NCBI GenBank assembly: GCA_903935205.1 | Contig: CAIZQU010000057.1 | Span: 49,001 to 113,000, forward strand | Source: an uncultured cyanobacterium | GTDB lineage: Bacteria > Cyanobacteriota > Cyanobacteriia > PCC-6307 > Cyanobiaceae | Length of the DNA stretch: 64,000 bases | Reading direction: 5' to 3' | In this document: piece by piece, positions 25,318-34,330 of the stretch | Position numbering within the stretch: the first letter of the stretch is position 1 | How the letters are laid out: every line of letters begins with the position of its first letter | Program-made: the position numbers and the translations under genes | Notes under the pieces: generated by a model | The model's database searches: none | What the model was told of the DNA's origin: nothing | What the model saw: the letters and a program-made list of their open reading frames with translations, nothing else

Positions 25318-26738
25318 TGGGGGGAACCTGACTGAGCCAGCTCCAGTTGGTGGCGGGCGACCAGGGTGGGCACGGATAGGAAGGCGCCGAAGCAAAGCCC
25401 CAGCATGATCAGCACAAAGGGATCGCTATAGACCTGGCCAGCGGAGAAGAAAAAGAGAATATTGGCGAGGCCAAAGGAAAGCATGCCAAGCAGCAGGAAG
25501 GCAACATTGCTAGGGAGGCGATCGAGAATCAGAAAATTCTTCCACAGCGAGAGCATGAACATCAATGCCATTCCCCCGCCGATCACAAGACCAGGCAAGC
25601 CAAGTTCAGAAACGATGCGCCCCCCTCCCCCCTCGGTGGCATAGGAGAGTGATTGAATATTGCTTCGCTGGGCCTGGGCTGCAGCGCTGATCTTGAGGTT
25701 GCCGAGGTTGGCACCTGCACCCACACCGAGGCCGAAGCCTTCGGAGATTTCAAGACCCCGGGTCAGAGCGCCAACCCCCTGACCCTGAAAGCGTTCGAAG
25801 ATATCATCTTTAGCGGTCAACACACGGTTGAGGTAGATATCAAAGGCATCACCCTTCGCCGAAATCAGGAAGAGAGCATAACTGGCGTAGCCCATCGCGG
25901 CGCTTCCCACAACGCTGGAGAACAGCCGCTCGCGCGATGCGGCCGTGGCCTTGCGACTGAATAGCAACAGATACAGGGCCGAGAAGGCCAGGGTCATGAC
26001 CAGGCTTTTGCGGCGGCCGGTCGGGATGGTGAGATAGGCGAAGAAGCCGGCCAGCAGAAACAGCATGATCTGGGTTTCGCGGCGCCGGCTGGATACGGCC
26101 AGGGCGATGGACAAACAGCAGCCAGCGGCCAGATGCCAGCCAGCGATTTCGCTGGTGCGCCAAAAGCCTGAGACCCCCTGGGCAGAGAATCCTTCAAAAG
26201 TGATCAAGATGCCCTCGCCGACCTCGCGCATCAGCGGACCACGCAAACCCCGGAAGTCGAGAAAAGCAGTGATTGCAAACAATGCGCAGAAGACCAGGTA
26301 GGTCGTGATGATTCTTCGCAGCACCCGCGGGTTGTTACCAGTCTGATAACCCGCCCACAGGGCTGCTGCGGGAGCCAGGTAAAAGGCAACACCCAGCCCT
26401 GTGAGGCTCAAGTCGCCGAATCTCAAAAAAGAATTGACGGATTGAATCGCGATCAGGCCGAAATAGAGAGGCACCCACTCCTTTGCTGCGGGCACAGTCC
26501 AGAACATTTGCCTCAGACCGAATCCTGCCGCGGCACGTTCATACATCACCAGCAGGCAGAGCAAGAAGGCCAGCAGCACCAATCCCGAGATTGTGCTGGG
26601 CTGGCTGGGAGTTATTTTGCGAATCGGATCCTGGAGAAAACCGATGGCCACAGTCACCAGCAATCCGTCGCGCCAGTTGCCATCGAGCAACAGAACGGCA
26701 AGCACTGCGAACAGCAGAATGGTGGGAAGCGAGAGCAT
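25314..26738 (-). CDS. O-antigen ligase / Wzy-like polymerase membrane protein
   Basis: 474 residues with about 11-12 hydrophobic helices. A large soluble loop between about residues 265 and 370 ('DIYLNRVLTAKDDIFERFQGQG' and 'GFGLGVGAGANLGNLKI') is where Wzy and WaaL proteins keep their catalytic Arg/His loops. 'LTIPTGRRKSLVMTL' precedes a helix and resembles the ligase pattern. In this locus it is the best candidate for the polymerase that joins lipid-linked repeats in the periplasm. Sequence conservation in this family is low, so the call is by topology and context. Its GC content looks lower than its neighbours. Confidence 0.75.
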   Translation of the reverse strand: MLSLPTILLFAVLAVLLLDGNWRDGLLVTVAIGFLQDPIRKITPSQPSTISGLVLLAFLLCLLVMYERAAAGFGLRQMFWTVPAAKEWVPLYFGLIAIQSVNSFLRFGDLSLTGLGVAFYLAPAAALWAGYQTGNNPRVLRRIITTYLVFCALFAITAFLDFRGLRGPLMREVGEGILITFEGFSAQGVSGFWRTSEIAGWHLAAGCCLSIALAVSSRRRETQIMLFLLAGFFAYLTIPTGRRKSLVMTLAFSALYLLLFSRKATAASRERLFSSVVGSAAMGYASYALFLISAKGDAFDIYLNRVLTAKDDIFERFQGQGVGALTRGLEISEGFGLGVGAGANLGNLKISAAAQAQRSNIQSLSYATEGGGGRIVSELGLPGLVIGGGMALMFMLSLWKNFLILDRLPSNVAFLLLGMLSFGLANILFFFSAGQVYSDPFVLIMLGLCFGAFLSVPTLVARHQLELAQSGSPQ

Positions 26739-26744
26739 GGAGAT

Positions 26745-27923
26745 TCAGGTTTTCCGCACAAGCGCGGCGTAGGCCGATTGCAGCTCAGCAGCGATGGCGT
26801 TCCAGGCCAGCCGTTGTTGGGCAAGGTTAAACGCGGCTTGACGCATCGAAGCCGATGGGCCTGCCAGTGCTTCGCCCAGGGTCAACGCCAGGGCCTCGGG
26901 TTCACTGGAGCAGACCAGTCCAGCCCCTGCCTCCGCCACCAGCTCCGCCATCGCCACCTCCGGCGACACGATCACCGGGGTGCCACAGACCAGGGCCTCG
27001 GCCACCGCGATGCCGAAGTTCTCGGCCGCTGAAGGGAGAACCAGCCAATCGGCCCCGATCAGCTGCTCCTGTTTGGCCCTGCCTTCGAGGTGCCCCAGCC
27101 AGCGGCAGCGATCCGCCACGCCCAGGCGATCGGCCAACGCCCGCAGCTGCTGTTCGTAGGCGGGGGTGCCGCTGCCCACGATCGTCAGGCTCCAGGCTGC
27201 CGCGGGCTGGCTCCGCCGCAGGATCGCCAGGGCCTGCAGCAACCTGTCGAGCTGCTTCTTGTGATGAAGACGGGACAGAAACAGCCAACGGATCCCCCCC
27301 TGGCCCGCCTGGGCCAGGACGTCCGCGGCGCCCGCGGCGGAAGGTGCCGGGGCACGAACCCCGAGGGGGAGGATCAAGCTGGGGGGCCGCAGCCCGAGGG
27401 GGCCCGCCTCATCCCGCTCCGCCCTGGTGGTGAAATGCAGGGCAGCGGCACCCTCAAGGTTGGCTCGCTCCACCAGACGGAGCATCCAGCGTTTGCGGCC
27501 GCTGCTCTGGCCGAGGCTCCAGGGGCTGAGTTGGCCGATCGTCCGAACCAGGTAGGGAACGCCCGCCTGTCGGGCCTGAACCATGGCCCAGGTGGAGGGG
27601 AAAGAGAAGATCGCATGCACGTGCAGCAGGTCGTAGTCGCGGATGTGGCGACCCAGCCAGCCCACCAGCCCCGGGCTGATCGCGAACTCCCGCAACGGCG
27701 CCAGCGCTGGACTCCAGCGCCGAAAGGCGAGCAGGGGCACCCCTTCCCGTTCGCTCCATCGCCCTGGAGGCAGGGTGGGGTCGATGCCAGGACCGTGGTC
27801 GTTGGTGGTGAGGATGGTCGCGTCAATCCCCCGGTCGCGCAGGGCCTGCACCATGGCCAGCACCGCCCGGCTCGGCCCGCCGCGCAGGGGGCTCACCGAA
27901 GGAATGACGTGCAGAACCCTCAC
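26745..27923 (-). CDS. Glycosyltransferase family 4
   Basis: 392 residues from a GTG at 27923 that overlaps the upstream stop (GTGA). The N-terminal GT-B domain starts 'RVLHVIPSVSPLRGGPSRAV', a very typical GT4 opening. The C-terminal domain has 'FLSRLHHKKQLDRLLQAL' and the EX7E motif in 'SAAENFGIAVAEALVCGTPV'. No transmembrane segments. It ends 6 bases before the polymerase gene. Donor sugar unknown. Confidence 0.93.
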   Translation of the reverse strand: MRVLHVIPSVSPLRGGPSRAVLAMVQALRDRGIDATILTTNDHGPGIDPTLPPGRWSEREGVPLLAFRRWSPALAPLREFAISPGLVGWLGRHIRDYDLLHVHAIFSFPSTWAMVQARQAGVPYLVRTIGQLSPWSLGQSSGRKRWMLRLVERANLEGAAALHFTTRAERDEAGPLGLRPPSLILPLGVRAPAPSAAGAADVLAQAGQGGIRWLFLSRLHHKKQLDRLLQALAILRRSQPAAAWSLTIVGSGTPAYEQQLRALADRLGVADRCRWLGHLEGRAKQEQLIGADWLVLPSAAENFGIAVAEALVCGTPVIVSPEVAMAELVAEAGAGLVCSSEPEALALTLGEALAGPSASMRQAAFNLAQQRLAWNAIAAELQSAYAALVRKT

Positions 27924-30016
27924 GACATCTCCATCGCTTCGGGGCTGGCACTGGGGCAGAGGCGATGCACGGCCTGGCGGATGCCGGCCGCCGCGGCCTC
28001 GATCGTGAACTCCCGCTCCACCAGCTCCCTGCCGGCCGCACCCATGCGGGCCGCGGCGGCGGGATCGGCGGCCATCGCCGCCAGGCAGTGGCTCAGGGCA
28101 GCCACGTCGCCGCAGGGGTACCGCAATCCGGTGATGCCCTCGCGCACCAGATCCTCGCCGCAGCCCACCAGATCGCTCACCACCGCAGGCAGGCCGCAGG
28201 CCATGGCCTCATTGACCACCAGTCCCCAGGTTTCACCATGGTCGGAGGCCAGCACCAGGCAATCGCTGGCGGCATAGGCAGCGGCGATCTGCGACTGGTT
28301 GAGGAAGCCGGCGAAGCTCACCGGCAGCTGGCGTTGACGCACCCTGTCGCGGCAGCTCTGCTCGAGATGGCCGCTGCCGACGATCAGCAGATGCACCACC
28401 GGACCATCTGGTCTGGCCTCGCGCTGGAGCCGCTCCAGGGCGTCGAGCAGATCGAAGGGCCGTTTCTTGTCCTGCAGCTTGCCGGCGAACAGAAAACAGA
28501 ATGCATGCTCTGGGATGCCCCAGCGCTGGCGCAGGGCATTGCGCTGCAGCCGCTGTTCGGCCGCCTCCCCAGCGAAGAGGGCGTTGTCCACGTAGTGGGG
28601 CGAGTGGATCAGCCGCCCATCGCCAACGCCATGACTGTGGTACCAGCGGGCGTTGGCCTGGCCCACGGGCAGGCCCAGGGCCACCCCGCGGAAAAGAATC
28701 CGGTAGATCTGCTGCAGCAGCCAGGGGCGCGGACGGGCGCCGTTGGAGTCCATGCGCAGCAGGATCGGGATCCGCTGCAGCCGTGCCGCCAGATGCACCT
28801 GGACCAGGCCGAGAAAATGCCAACCGGTCAGCAGGATCAGATCCGGCCGTTGCCGCTGCCGGCCCCAGCCCAGTTCGATCAACGGATTGGCCAGCCAGAC
28901 CCCGCCATAGCCGGAGGTGATGCCCCGACCCCGGCCCGTGCGGGCCTGGTGCCAGCGGTAGCCCTCCAGCAGCGGCACATCCCAGGTGAAGGCAAGGCCA
29001 AAGCCGAGGCCCTGGGTGCTCGCATCCGGCAGGGAGAGGTAGAGCACGTCGCTGGCCAGGGTCTCGTCCGCGTCCAGCTGGCGGAACAGCGGGGTGTGGT
29101 ACTGCACCGGATGGCTGCCGACGATCAGCAGGCGAGGTCGACGGGTCGGCAGGGTGGCAGGCCCGCGGCCATGCAGCTTCAGCGCCCAGATCAGACCCCT
29201 GCATTCGGCCAGCAGGGTGGCGGGAATCCACCAGGGATGGCTCAGGTGGTGGCGCGTGCGCACCGAACGCAGCAGATTGGCCAGGGATGCGCCCAGGGCC
29301 GGCAGCAGGGGCATGGTGCGCAGCAGGAAGTAATAGCGCCCCACGGCATGGTCAGGTCTGACCGTGGTGAGGTGCTTGCCGTAGCTGCGGGTGCCGCCAC
29401 GCTCCGCCCTCAGATGGTGGATCAGGGCGGTGGGGTCATAAAGAATCGGCCGATCGGCGGCGCGCCAGCGATGGGCGAACTCGGCTTCGAAGTGATAGGC
29501 CACCTTCACGAAGTTGGCATCAAAGCCTCCCAGGGCCAGGGCTTCGCGTCGGGGGATCGCCACGTTGCCTCCCATGAATGCCTCCACCGTCCGTGGCCTG
29601 AGGCTGTTGAACAGGAAGGGCCCCGCCTCGGGATCGGGCTGGCCGCCATGCCAGGGCTGCAGCACCCGCCCGGCGATCATGGCCCCGGGATGGCTATGGG
29701 CCGCCCGCTCATGGGCAGCCACCAGATCGGAATCGGGAAGGATGTCGTCATCGAGGAACAGGACGCTGTCGCCACGGGCCTGGAGGAGGGCCTGGTTCAT
29801 GGCGTTGGTGATCGACGGCCTGCTCAACCGCAGCCAGCGGATCCGCCCCTGGCGCTGCCATTGGGCCAGCTGCTCCTCGCTGGCGGCATCATGGCGAGGG
29901 GTCTGGTCGACGATCAGCAGCTCCCAGGGCGGTGTCTCCAGGGCGAGCAGGGCGGTGATGCTGTCGATCAGCACCCCATCCCGGCCATAGGTCGGAATCG
30001 CAACGCTGAGGGTCAT
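27920..30016 (-). CDS. Two-domain glycosyltransferase fusion, GT2 followed by GT4
   Basis: 698 residues from the ATG at 30016, which overlaps the upstream stop (ATGA). Residues 1 to about 285 are an inverting GT-A domain: 'LSVAIPTYGRDG' (3-14), 'LLIVDQTPRH', 'FLDDDILPDSD' (88-98, the metal site) and 'MGGNVAIPRREAL'. From about residue 294 a complete GT-B domain begins with 'RLLIVGSHPVQYHTPLF', with 'FAGKLQDKKRPFDLLDAL' and the EX7E motif in 'HGETWGLVVNEAMACG'. Both domains keep their catalytic motifs, so one protein probably adds two sugars in sequence. The reading frame is continuous, with no sign of a joined error. Confidence 0.9.
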   Translation of the reverse strand: MTLSVAIPTYGRDGVLIDSITALLALETPPWELLIVDQTPRHDAASEEQLAQWQRQGRIRWLRLSRPSITNAMNQALLQARGDSVLFLDDDILPDSDLVAAHERAAHSHPGAMIAGRVLQPWHGGQPDPEAGPFLFNSLRPRTVEAFMGGNVAIPRREALALGGFDANFVKVAYHFEAEFAHRWRAADRPILYDPTALIHHLRAERGGTRSYGKHLTTVRPDHAVGRYYFLLRTMPLLPALGASLANLLRSVRTRHHLSHPWWIPATLLAECRGLIWALKLHGRGPATLPTRRPRLLIVGSHPVQYHTPLFRQLDADETLASDVLYLSLPDASTQGLGFGLAFTWDVPLLEGYRWHQARTGRGRGITSGYGGVWLANPLIELGWGRQRQRPDLILLTGWHFLGLVQVHLAARLQRIPILLRMDSNGARPRPWLLQQIYRILFRGVALGLPVGQANARWYHSHGVGDGRLIHSPHYVDNALFAGEAAEQRLQRNALRQRWGIPEHAFCFLFAGKLQDKKRPFDLLDALERLQREARPDGPVVHLLIVGSGHLEQSCRDRVRQRQLPVSFAGFLNQSQIAAAYAASDCLVLASDHGETWGLVVNEAMACGLPAVVSDLVGCGEDLVREGITGLRYPCGDVAALSHCLAAMAADPAAAARMGAAGRELVEREFTIEAAAAGIRQAVHRLCPSASPEAMEMS

Positions 30017-30927
30017 CGCTGCCGCAGCAGCCTGAGCCGCGCTTTGAGATGCCAGGGGTTGAGGGCCAGGGCCTGTTCCAGGTAGCGGCGAGCCAGCTGC
30101 GGATGCTCCGCCTCCAGGCAGGCCGCGATGAAGTAGGCACCCTGGGCTTCGCGGCGGGGATTGCGACGGGCCTGGCGGCAGGCATCGCTCAGCTGCTCGG
30201 CCCGCTCCAGCCATGGGGCTTCCGATTGCCCTGATCGTCGGGCCCGGGTCGCCCCGACGATCAGGGCGTGGAAGGCCTCCTGCTCCTTGCGCCGCGAGCC
30301 GCTGATCGAGCCCGGCGAGATCGTGGCCTCGTAGAGCAGCTCCGGCACCACCCGATGGCTTCCCGCCTCGACCATGCGGCTCCAGAGATCCAGATCCTGG
30401 GCGTAATAAAAGCAGGACCGGTATCCACCGGCCTGTTCGTAGGCCCTGCGGCGCATCAGCACCGAACCGTGGATCGCGGGCCCGGTGAGACCGTCCGCCA
30501 GGGCCTCCTCCGGCAGCTCATTGACCGTTGCCGTCACCCCCTCCTCCACCACGAGCCGCACATGGGTGGAGCAGAGCGCAGCCTCTGGATCCTGTTCAAG
30601 GGCGGCCACCTGCCGTGCCAAACGGCCGGGCAGGGAGCGATCGCCGGCGTCCTGACGGGCGATGTACGCACCGCGGGCGGCGGCGCAGCCTTCGATCAGA
30701 GAACGGGTCAACCCCCTCCCTTCCCGGTGGAGGACCCGCAGGCGGGAATCCCGCTGCGCCCAGCCATCGAGGATGGCGGCGGTGGCGTCGGTGGAGCCAT
30801 CGTTGATCACCACCATCTCCAGGTCGAGATCCTGACCTTCGCTCAGGGAGGTGAGGGTGGCGTGGAGGCTGTCGGCGCCATTGCGCACGCCCATCACGAC
30901 CGACACCAAGGGCTGTCGTTGCATCAT
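30013..30927 (-). CDS. Glycosyltransferase family 2 with short helical C-terminal tail
   Basis: 304 residues. GT-A motifs: 'VSVVMGVRNGADSLHATL' (8-25), 'VVINDGSTDATAAIL' (39-53) and 'YIARQDAGDRSLPG' (about 88-101), where the acidic site reads QDAGD rather than DxD, as in several GT2 enzymes. 'GSVLMRRRAYEQAGGYRS' is the acceptor-side element. The last about 60 residues ('GAYFIAACLEAEHPQLARRYLEQALALNP') look like one or two TPR-like helices. Start overlaps the upstream stop by 4 bases. Confidence 0.9.
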   Translation of the reverse strand: MMQRQPLVSVVMGVRNGADSLHATLTSLSEGQDLDLEMVVINDGSTDATAAILDGWAQRDSRLRVLHREGRGLTRSLIEGCAAARGAYIARQDAGDRSLPGRLARQVAALEQDPEAALCSTHVRLVVEEGVTATVNELPEEALADGLTGPAIHGSVLMRRRAYEQAGGYRSCFYYAQDLDLWSRMVEAGSHRVVPELLYEATISPGSISGSRRKEQEAFHALIVGATRARRSGQSEAPWLERAEQLSDACRQARRNPRREAQGAYFIAACLEAEHPQLARRYLEQALALNPWHLKARLRLLRQR

Positions 30928-31982
30928 CGTCCCCGCACCGTGAGAATCCTCTGTCGTAGACCCATGCTCAGGCGAGCGGCCCTGTTCCAGCCGAGCACGC
31001 TGGCCAGCAGGCCGTAGATCAGGAGATCAGGGGCCAAGCGGCGCCGCAGGCTGGAGGCCCGGCGCGCCAGGCGAAACAGATCCCGGGAGGCCTGGTCGGC
31101 GCCCGCCAGGCCGCACTGGCGGCTGAGCAGAAAGGCGGCCCGGGCGAAGTGGGCCATCTCCGGCGCCCTGCGGCTGACGCCGACCTCACGGGCGCAGCGG
31201 AACAGCGACTCCTGGGCGAGGGCTCGGTGGGCCAGCTTGCGCGGATCCTCGCAACCGCCATCGCTGAGATGGCCGACGGCCAGATGGATGCGCCGCACCG
31301 ACACCGGTTCGCTCACCCAGGCCAGAGGTGCGCCGGTGGCTCCTGCCCTGGCGTCATATTCCCAGTCCTCTTCGTTGATCCAGGGCATCCAGGGACCGAT
31401 GCGATCGAGCAGGTCGCGGCGATAGAGAGGGGAACTGGTGGTCCACCAGCGCTCGACCAGCAGCTTGGGGAAAAGGTAGGGGCGGGGTTCACCGGTGCCG
31501 CGCATCGGCCCGCTGCGCTGCACGGTCGGCAGGGCGTGGTTTTCCTCGAAACTGGGTCCGTAACAGATCTGGCAGTGGGGCTCCCGACGCAGGGCTCCCA
31601 CCTGGGCGGCGAACTTGCCGGGCAGGAGGAGGTCATCGGAATCGAGGAACTGGATGAAGCGGCCCTCGGCGATCTCGAGACCCCGCTGGCGAGCGGCACC
31701 GGGCCCGGCATTGCGCTGGTGGATCACCCGGATCGGGTCGGGGCTGCAGCGGGCCAGTTCCTCGGCCACCGCTGCGGTGTCGTCCACGGAGCCATCGTTG
31801 ACGATCAGGATCTCAATCGGTCGATGGGTTTGAGCGAGCACGCTCGCCACCGCCTCCCGCAACAGGGCGGCGCGGTTGTGCACGGGAATGATCGTGCTCA
31901 CCAGATCGGTTCCCTCCGCCGATCGGCGGGGTGGGGACGACGTCCCCGGAGCGGCGATGCTCGGCAGCGGATCAAACGACAT
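30924..31982 (-). CDS. Glycosyltransferase family 2
   Basis: 352 residues. The GT-A core starts after a about 25-residue tail: 'VSTIIPVHNRAALLREAVAS', 'LIVNDGSVDDTAAVAEEL', 'RFIQFLDSDDLLLPGKF' (DSD metal site, about residue 115). Further on, 'FPKLLVERWWTTSSPLYRRDLL' and 'EEDWEYDARA' match the family acceptor region. The start overlaps the upstream gene by 11 bases and the end overlaps the next by 4, so translation is likely coupled. Confidence 0.93.
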   Translation of the reverse strand: MSFDPLPSIAAPGTSSPPRRSAEGTDLVSTIIPVHNRAALLREAVASVLAQTHRPIEILIVNDGSVDDTAAVAEELARCSPDPIRVIHQRNAGPGAARQRGLEIAEGRFIQFLDSDDLLLPGKFAAQVGALRREPHCQICYGPSFEENHALPTVQRSGPMRGTGEPRPYLFPKLLVERWWTTSSPLYRRDLLDRIGPWMPWINEEDWEYDARAGATGAPLAWVSEPVSVRRIHLAVGHLSDGGCEDPRKLAHRALAQESLFRCAREVGVSRRAPEMAHFARAAFLLSRQCGLAGADQASRDLFRLARRASSLRRRLAPDLLIYGLLASVLGWNRAARLSMGLRQRILTVRGR

Positions 31983-33009
31983 GGTCGTCCTCGCGGAGGC
32001 TGCGCAGGGCGCGGATGCGCTCCTGAACCGGAATGGCCATCACCTCACGGGCCCGGCGGATGTTGGGATTGTCGGCCGTTTGCTTCAGGGGCTGACTGCT
32101 GTGCCAGAGATGCACGATCGGCTCGTAGCCCCAGATCCAGGTGGGCAGGCTGAGACAGCGATCCCAGAATTCATTGTCCTCGCCACCCCAGCCACAGAAA
32201 GCCTCATCCATGCCGCCCAGGTCCCTGTAGGCCGCGGCGGTGATCGCCATGCTGCCGCCGGCTTCGAGATTCTGCACGATGTAAGCCGAGGGGTGCTCCA
32301 CAAATTCAGCCGTTCCTGCGACCACCTGACGGCTGTGCTGCTGCTCAAGGTAGAAGATAAACCGCTTCGGGTTGACCACCGGATAACCCCTGGCGATCCG
32401 CTGCAGAATGCGTCGGCCGTAGCCGCGCGGCACAAGCATGTCGTTGTCGTGGAGCAGCAGCACCGGCGCGCGGGCTGCGCGGGCCCCGGCATTGAAGGTG
32501 TGGGAGCGGTTGTATGGGGCGGCCGGATCGGGCAGGGGCGCGTGCAGATGGCGGACCCAGGGGGGCAGGCTGGAGGCGATCCGCACCTGGTGATCCTGTT
32601 CGATCACCAGGCATTCCAGGCGCAGGTCCTCCTGGGCGGCCAGGGACTCCAGGGTGGCCAGCAGCAAGGGGAGCCGCTCCAGACCCCGGTGGCCGATCAG
32701 CACGCTCAGCTCCGGCGCCCCCTCGCTGGTGCTCGCTGGGGCCGCGCTGCGGTCGATCGGTGCGGCGGCAAGGCAGCGGCGCAGCAACCGTTGGCCCAGC
32801 CGCGGCTGGACCAGGGGAGCATGCAGTTGGGTGGTGTAGGCCCAGCGGCAGGCGTAGCCGCTGCCATCAGGAGCGGCCTCAAGGGTTTCGTTGCGGTTGG
32901 CCAGGCTCAGGTAGCGCCCGGAGGGGGAGCGCAGAGAGCGCTCCCAGCGCCAGCGGTCCTTGATCCAGACCCCCAGGCGTTCCCGTGGTCCAAAGGAGCG
33001 TTCAGCCAT
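31972..33009 (-). CDS. Galactosyltransferase-like family 2 glycosyltransferase (WGGED motif)
   Basis: 345 residues from the ATG at 33009, overlapping the upstream stop by 8 bases. The domain begins about residue 100: 'LSVLIGHRGLERLPLLLATL'. The acidic metal site is in 'LLLHDNDMLVPRGYG', and the C-terminal motif 'FCGWGGEDNEFWDRC' is that of the glycosyltransferase family 7/27 C-terminal domain (galactosyl and N-acetylgalactosaminyl transferases), where the Glu-Asp pair is catalytic. The first 95 residues show no known domain. The upstream open frame is a shadow of the GT4 gene. Confidence 0.88.
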   Translation of the reverse strand: MAERSFGPRERLGVWIKDRWRWERSLRSPSGRYLSLANRNETLEAAPDGSGYACRWAYTTQLHAPLVQPRLGQRLLRRCLAAAPIDRSAAPASTSEGAPELSVLIGHRGLERLPLLLATLESLAAQEDLRLECLVIEQDHQVRIASSLPPWVRHLHAPLPDPAAPYNRSHTFNAGARAARAPVLLLHDNDMLVPRGYGRRILQRIARGYPVVNPKRFIFYLEQQHSRQVVAGTAEFVEHPSAYIVQNLEAGGSMAITAAAYRDLGGMDEAFCGWGGEDNEFWDRCLSLPTWIWGYEPIVHLWHSSQPLKQTADNPNIRRAREVMAIPVQERIRALRSLREDDHVV

Positions 33010-34330
33010 GGTGATCCAACCGGGCGGCCAGCTCCAGCAGGGTGTCCTGGGGGGCGGGGGGATGGCCGCTGTGGGGCCATTCGCTGCCCGCTTCGTTGTG
33101 ACGGAAGCGGCGGCCCAGCCGCTGGCGCAGCCGCAGGGCCAGGGGCGGACCCAGCAGCCGGTCCAGGGCACCGGCGGCGGCCGGTGGCGGATCAGCCGCT
33201 GGGGCGGGCAGGGCCTCCAGGCTCTGGACCGCGGAGAAGGCCGCCATCCAGGCCGACAGGGAAGCCTCGCGGGAGTAGCGGCTGCGCACCAGGTCCTGTC
33301 CTGCTGCCGCCAACTCTGCCAGCAGGCCACCGTCGCTGAGGCGACACAACTGCCGGGCCGCCGCGGCCCCATCACCGATGGGGTAGAGCAGGGCCGTGCG
33401 GTTCTCCAGCAGGGCCTGCTCCAGGCCACTTCCCACATAACGGCTGCTCACCACCGCCATCCCTGCGGCCATGGCCTCCCAGGCCACGATCGGTCCGGTC
33501 TCCCAGCGGGAGGTGATCAGCAGCACCCGCCCTGGGCCATAGACCTCCTGCCGTAGCTGCGGCCTGGGGATCGAGCCGGTGAACCGCAGCCAGCCCCGGT
33601 CCAGCCAGGGGGCCAGATCCCGCTCCAGGGAGCCGCGCTCGGGTCCGTCGCCGGCGATCGTCAGCGAGAAGGGCTGGTCGGCGCGATCGAGGGCTTCGAG
33701 AATCGGCCGCAGGTCGCACACCCGTTTCTGCCCGTTCTCCAGCCTTCCCACCCAGACGATCGACAGCGGGGGCTTCTCCCCCGCCGGCGCTGGAGCCTGG
33801 GGCGATGGTGAACAGGGGCGTTCGGGAATGACCACGCCGTAGGGGGCATACAGCACCCGTTCCGGGGCCATGGCCCCGCGGTCGATGGCCAGGGCACCGC
33901 TGAGCCGGTTGGTCACCACCACGGCATCGAGCAGGTCCCGCTGGTCGTGCAGATCGGCGTAGTACTCACCCTCCAGGGCGTGGAGGGTCATCACCAGCTT
34001 TCCCCGGAACGCCCCCTGACGCCTCAGGGAGCGGACCGCCGGATAGAGGGCGGCGATGTTGACGCCGGCCACCAGGTGATCGGGATGGCGGCAGAGCAGC
34101 CGCCGCAGGGCTTCGATCCGGCCGAGGGCACTGCCACTGGGATTGGCGAAGCCGATCGGCTTCAGCGCTGGGAAGCGCTCGGCATAGGGCTGCCGTCGAT
34201 GGACCGCATCATCGGGAACGGCCACGGTCACATCGACCCCCAGCCGCCGCTGGTCGGCCACCAGGTCCGCCAACCAATCCTGCACCCCCCCGAGCAGGTA
34301 AGCCGATGGAGCAACGAAGAGCAGCTTCAC
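33002..34330 (-). CDS. Glycosyltransferase family 4
   Basis: 442 residues from a GTG at 34330 that directly abuts the upstream stop. The opening 'KLLFVAPSAYLLGGVQDWLADL' is a GT-B N-terminal pattern with the Gly-Gly loop. The donor domain has 'SIVWVGRLENGQKRVCDL' and the EX7E motif in 'WETGPIVAWEAMAAGMAVVSS'. The last about 70 residues are Pro/Ala-rich followed by a basic helix ('LALRLRQRLGRRF'), possibly for membrane contact. Sugar specificity unknown. Confidence 0.92.
   Translation of the reverse strand: MKLLFVAPSAYLLGGVQDWLADLVADQRRLGVDVTVAVPDDAVHRRQPYAERFPALKPIGFANPSGSALGRIEALRRLLCRHPDHLVAGVNIAALYPAVRSLRRQGAFRGKLVMTLHALEGEYYADLHDQRDLLDAVVVTNRLSGALAIDRGAMAPERVLYAPYGVVIPERPCSPSPQAPAPAGEKPPLSIVWVGRLENGQKRVCDLRPILEALDRADQPFSLTIAGDGPERGSLERDLAPWLDRGWLRFTGSIPRPQLRQEVYGPGRVLLITSRWETGPIVAWEAMAAGMAVVSSRYVGSGLEQALLENRTALLYPIGDGAAAARQLCRLSDGGLLAELAAAGQDLVRSRYSREASLSAWMAAFSAVQSLEALPAPAADPPPAAAGALDRLLGPPLALRLRQRLGRRFRHNEAGSEWPHSGHPPAPQDTLLELAARLDHHG

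Noticed and set aside
27965..30085. 706-codon open frame on the + strand opposite the GT2-GT4 fusion
   Set aside because: Composition is His/Gln/Gly/Ala-rich without motifs; it mirrors a well-supported minus-strand gene and results from high GC.
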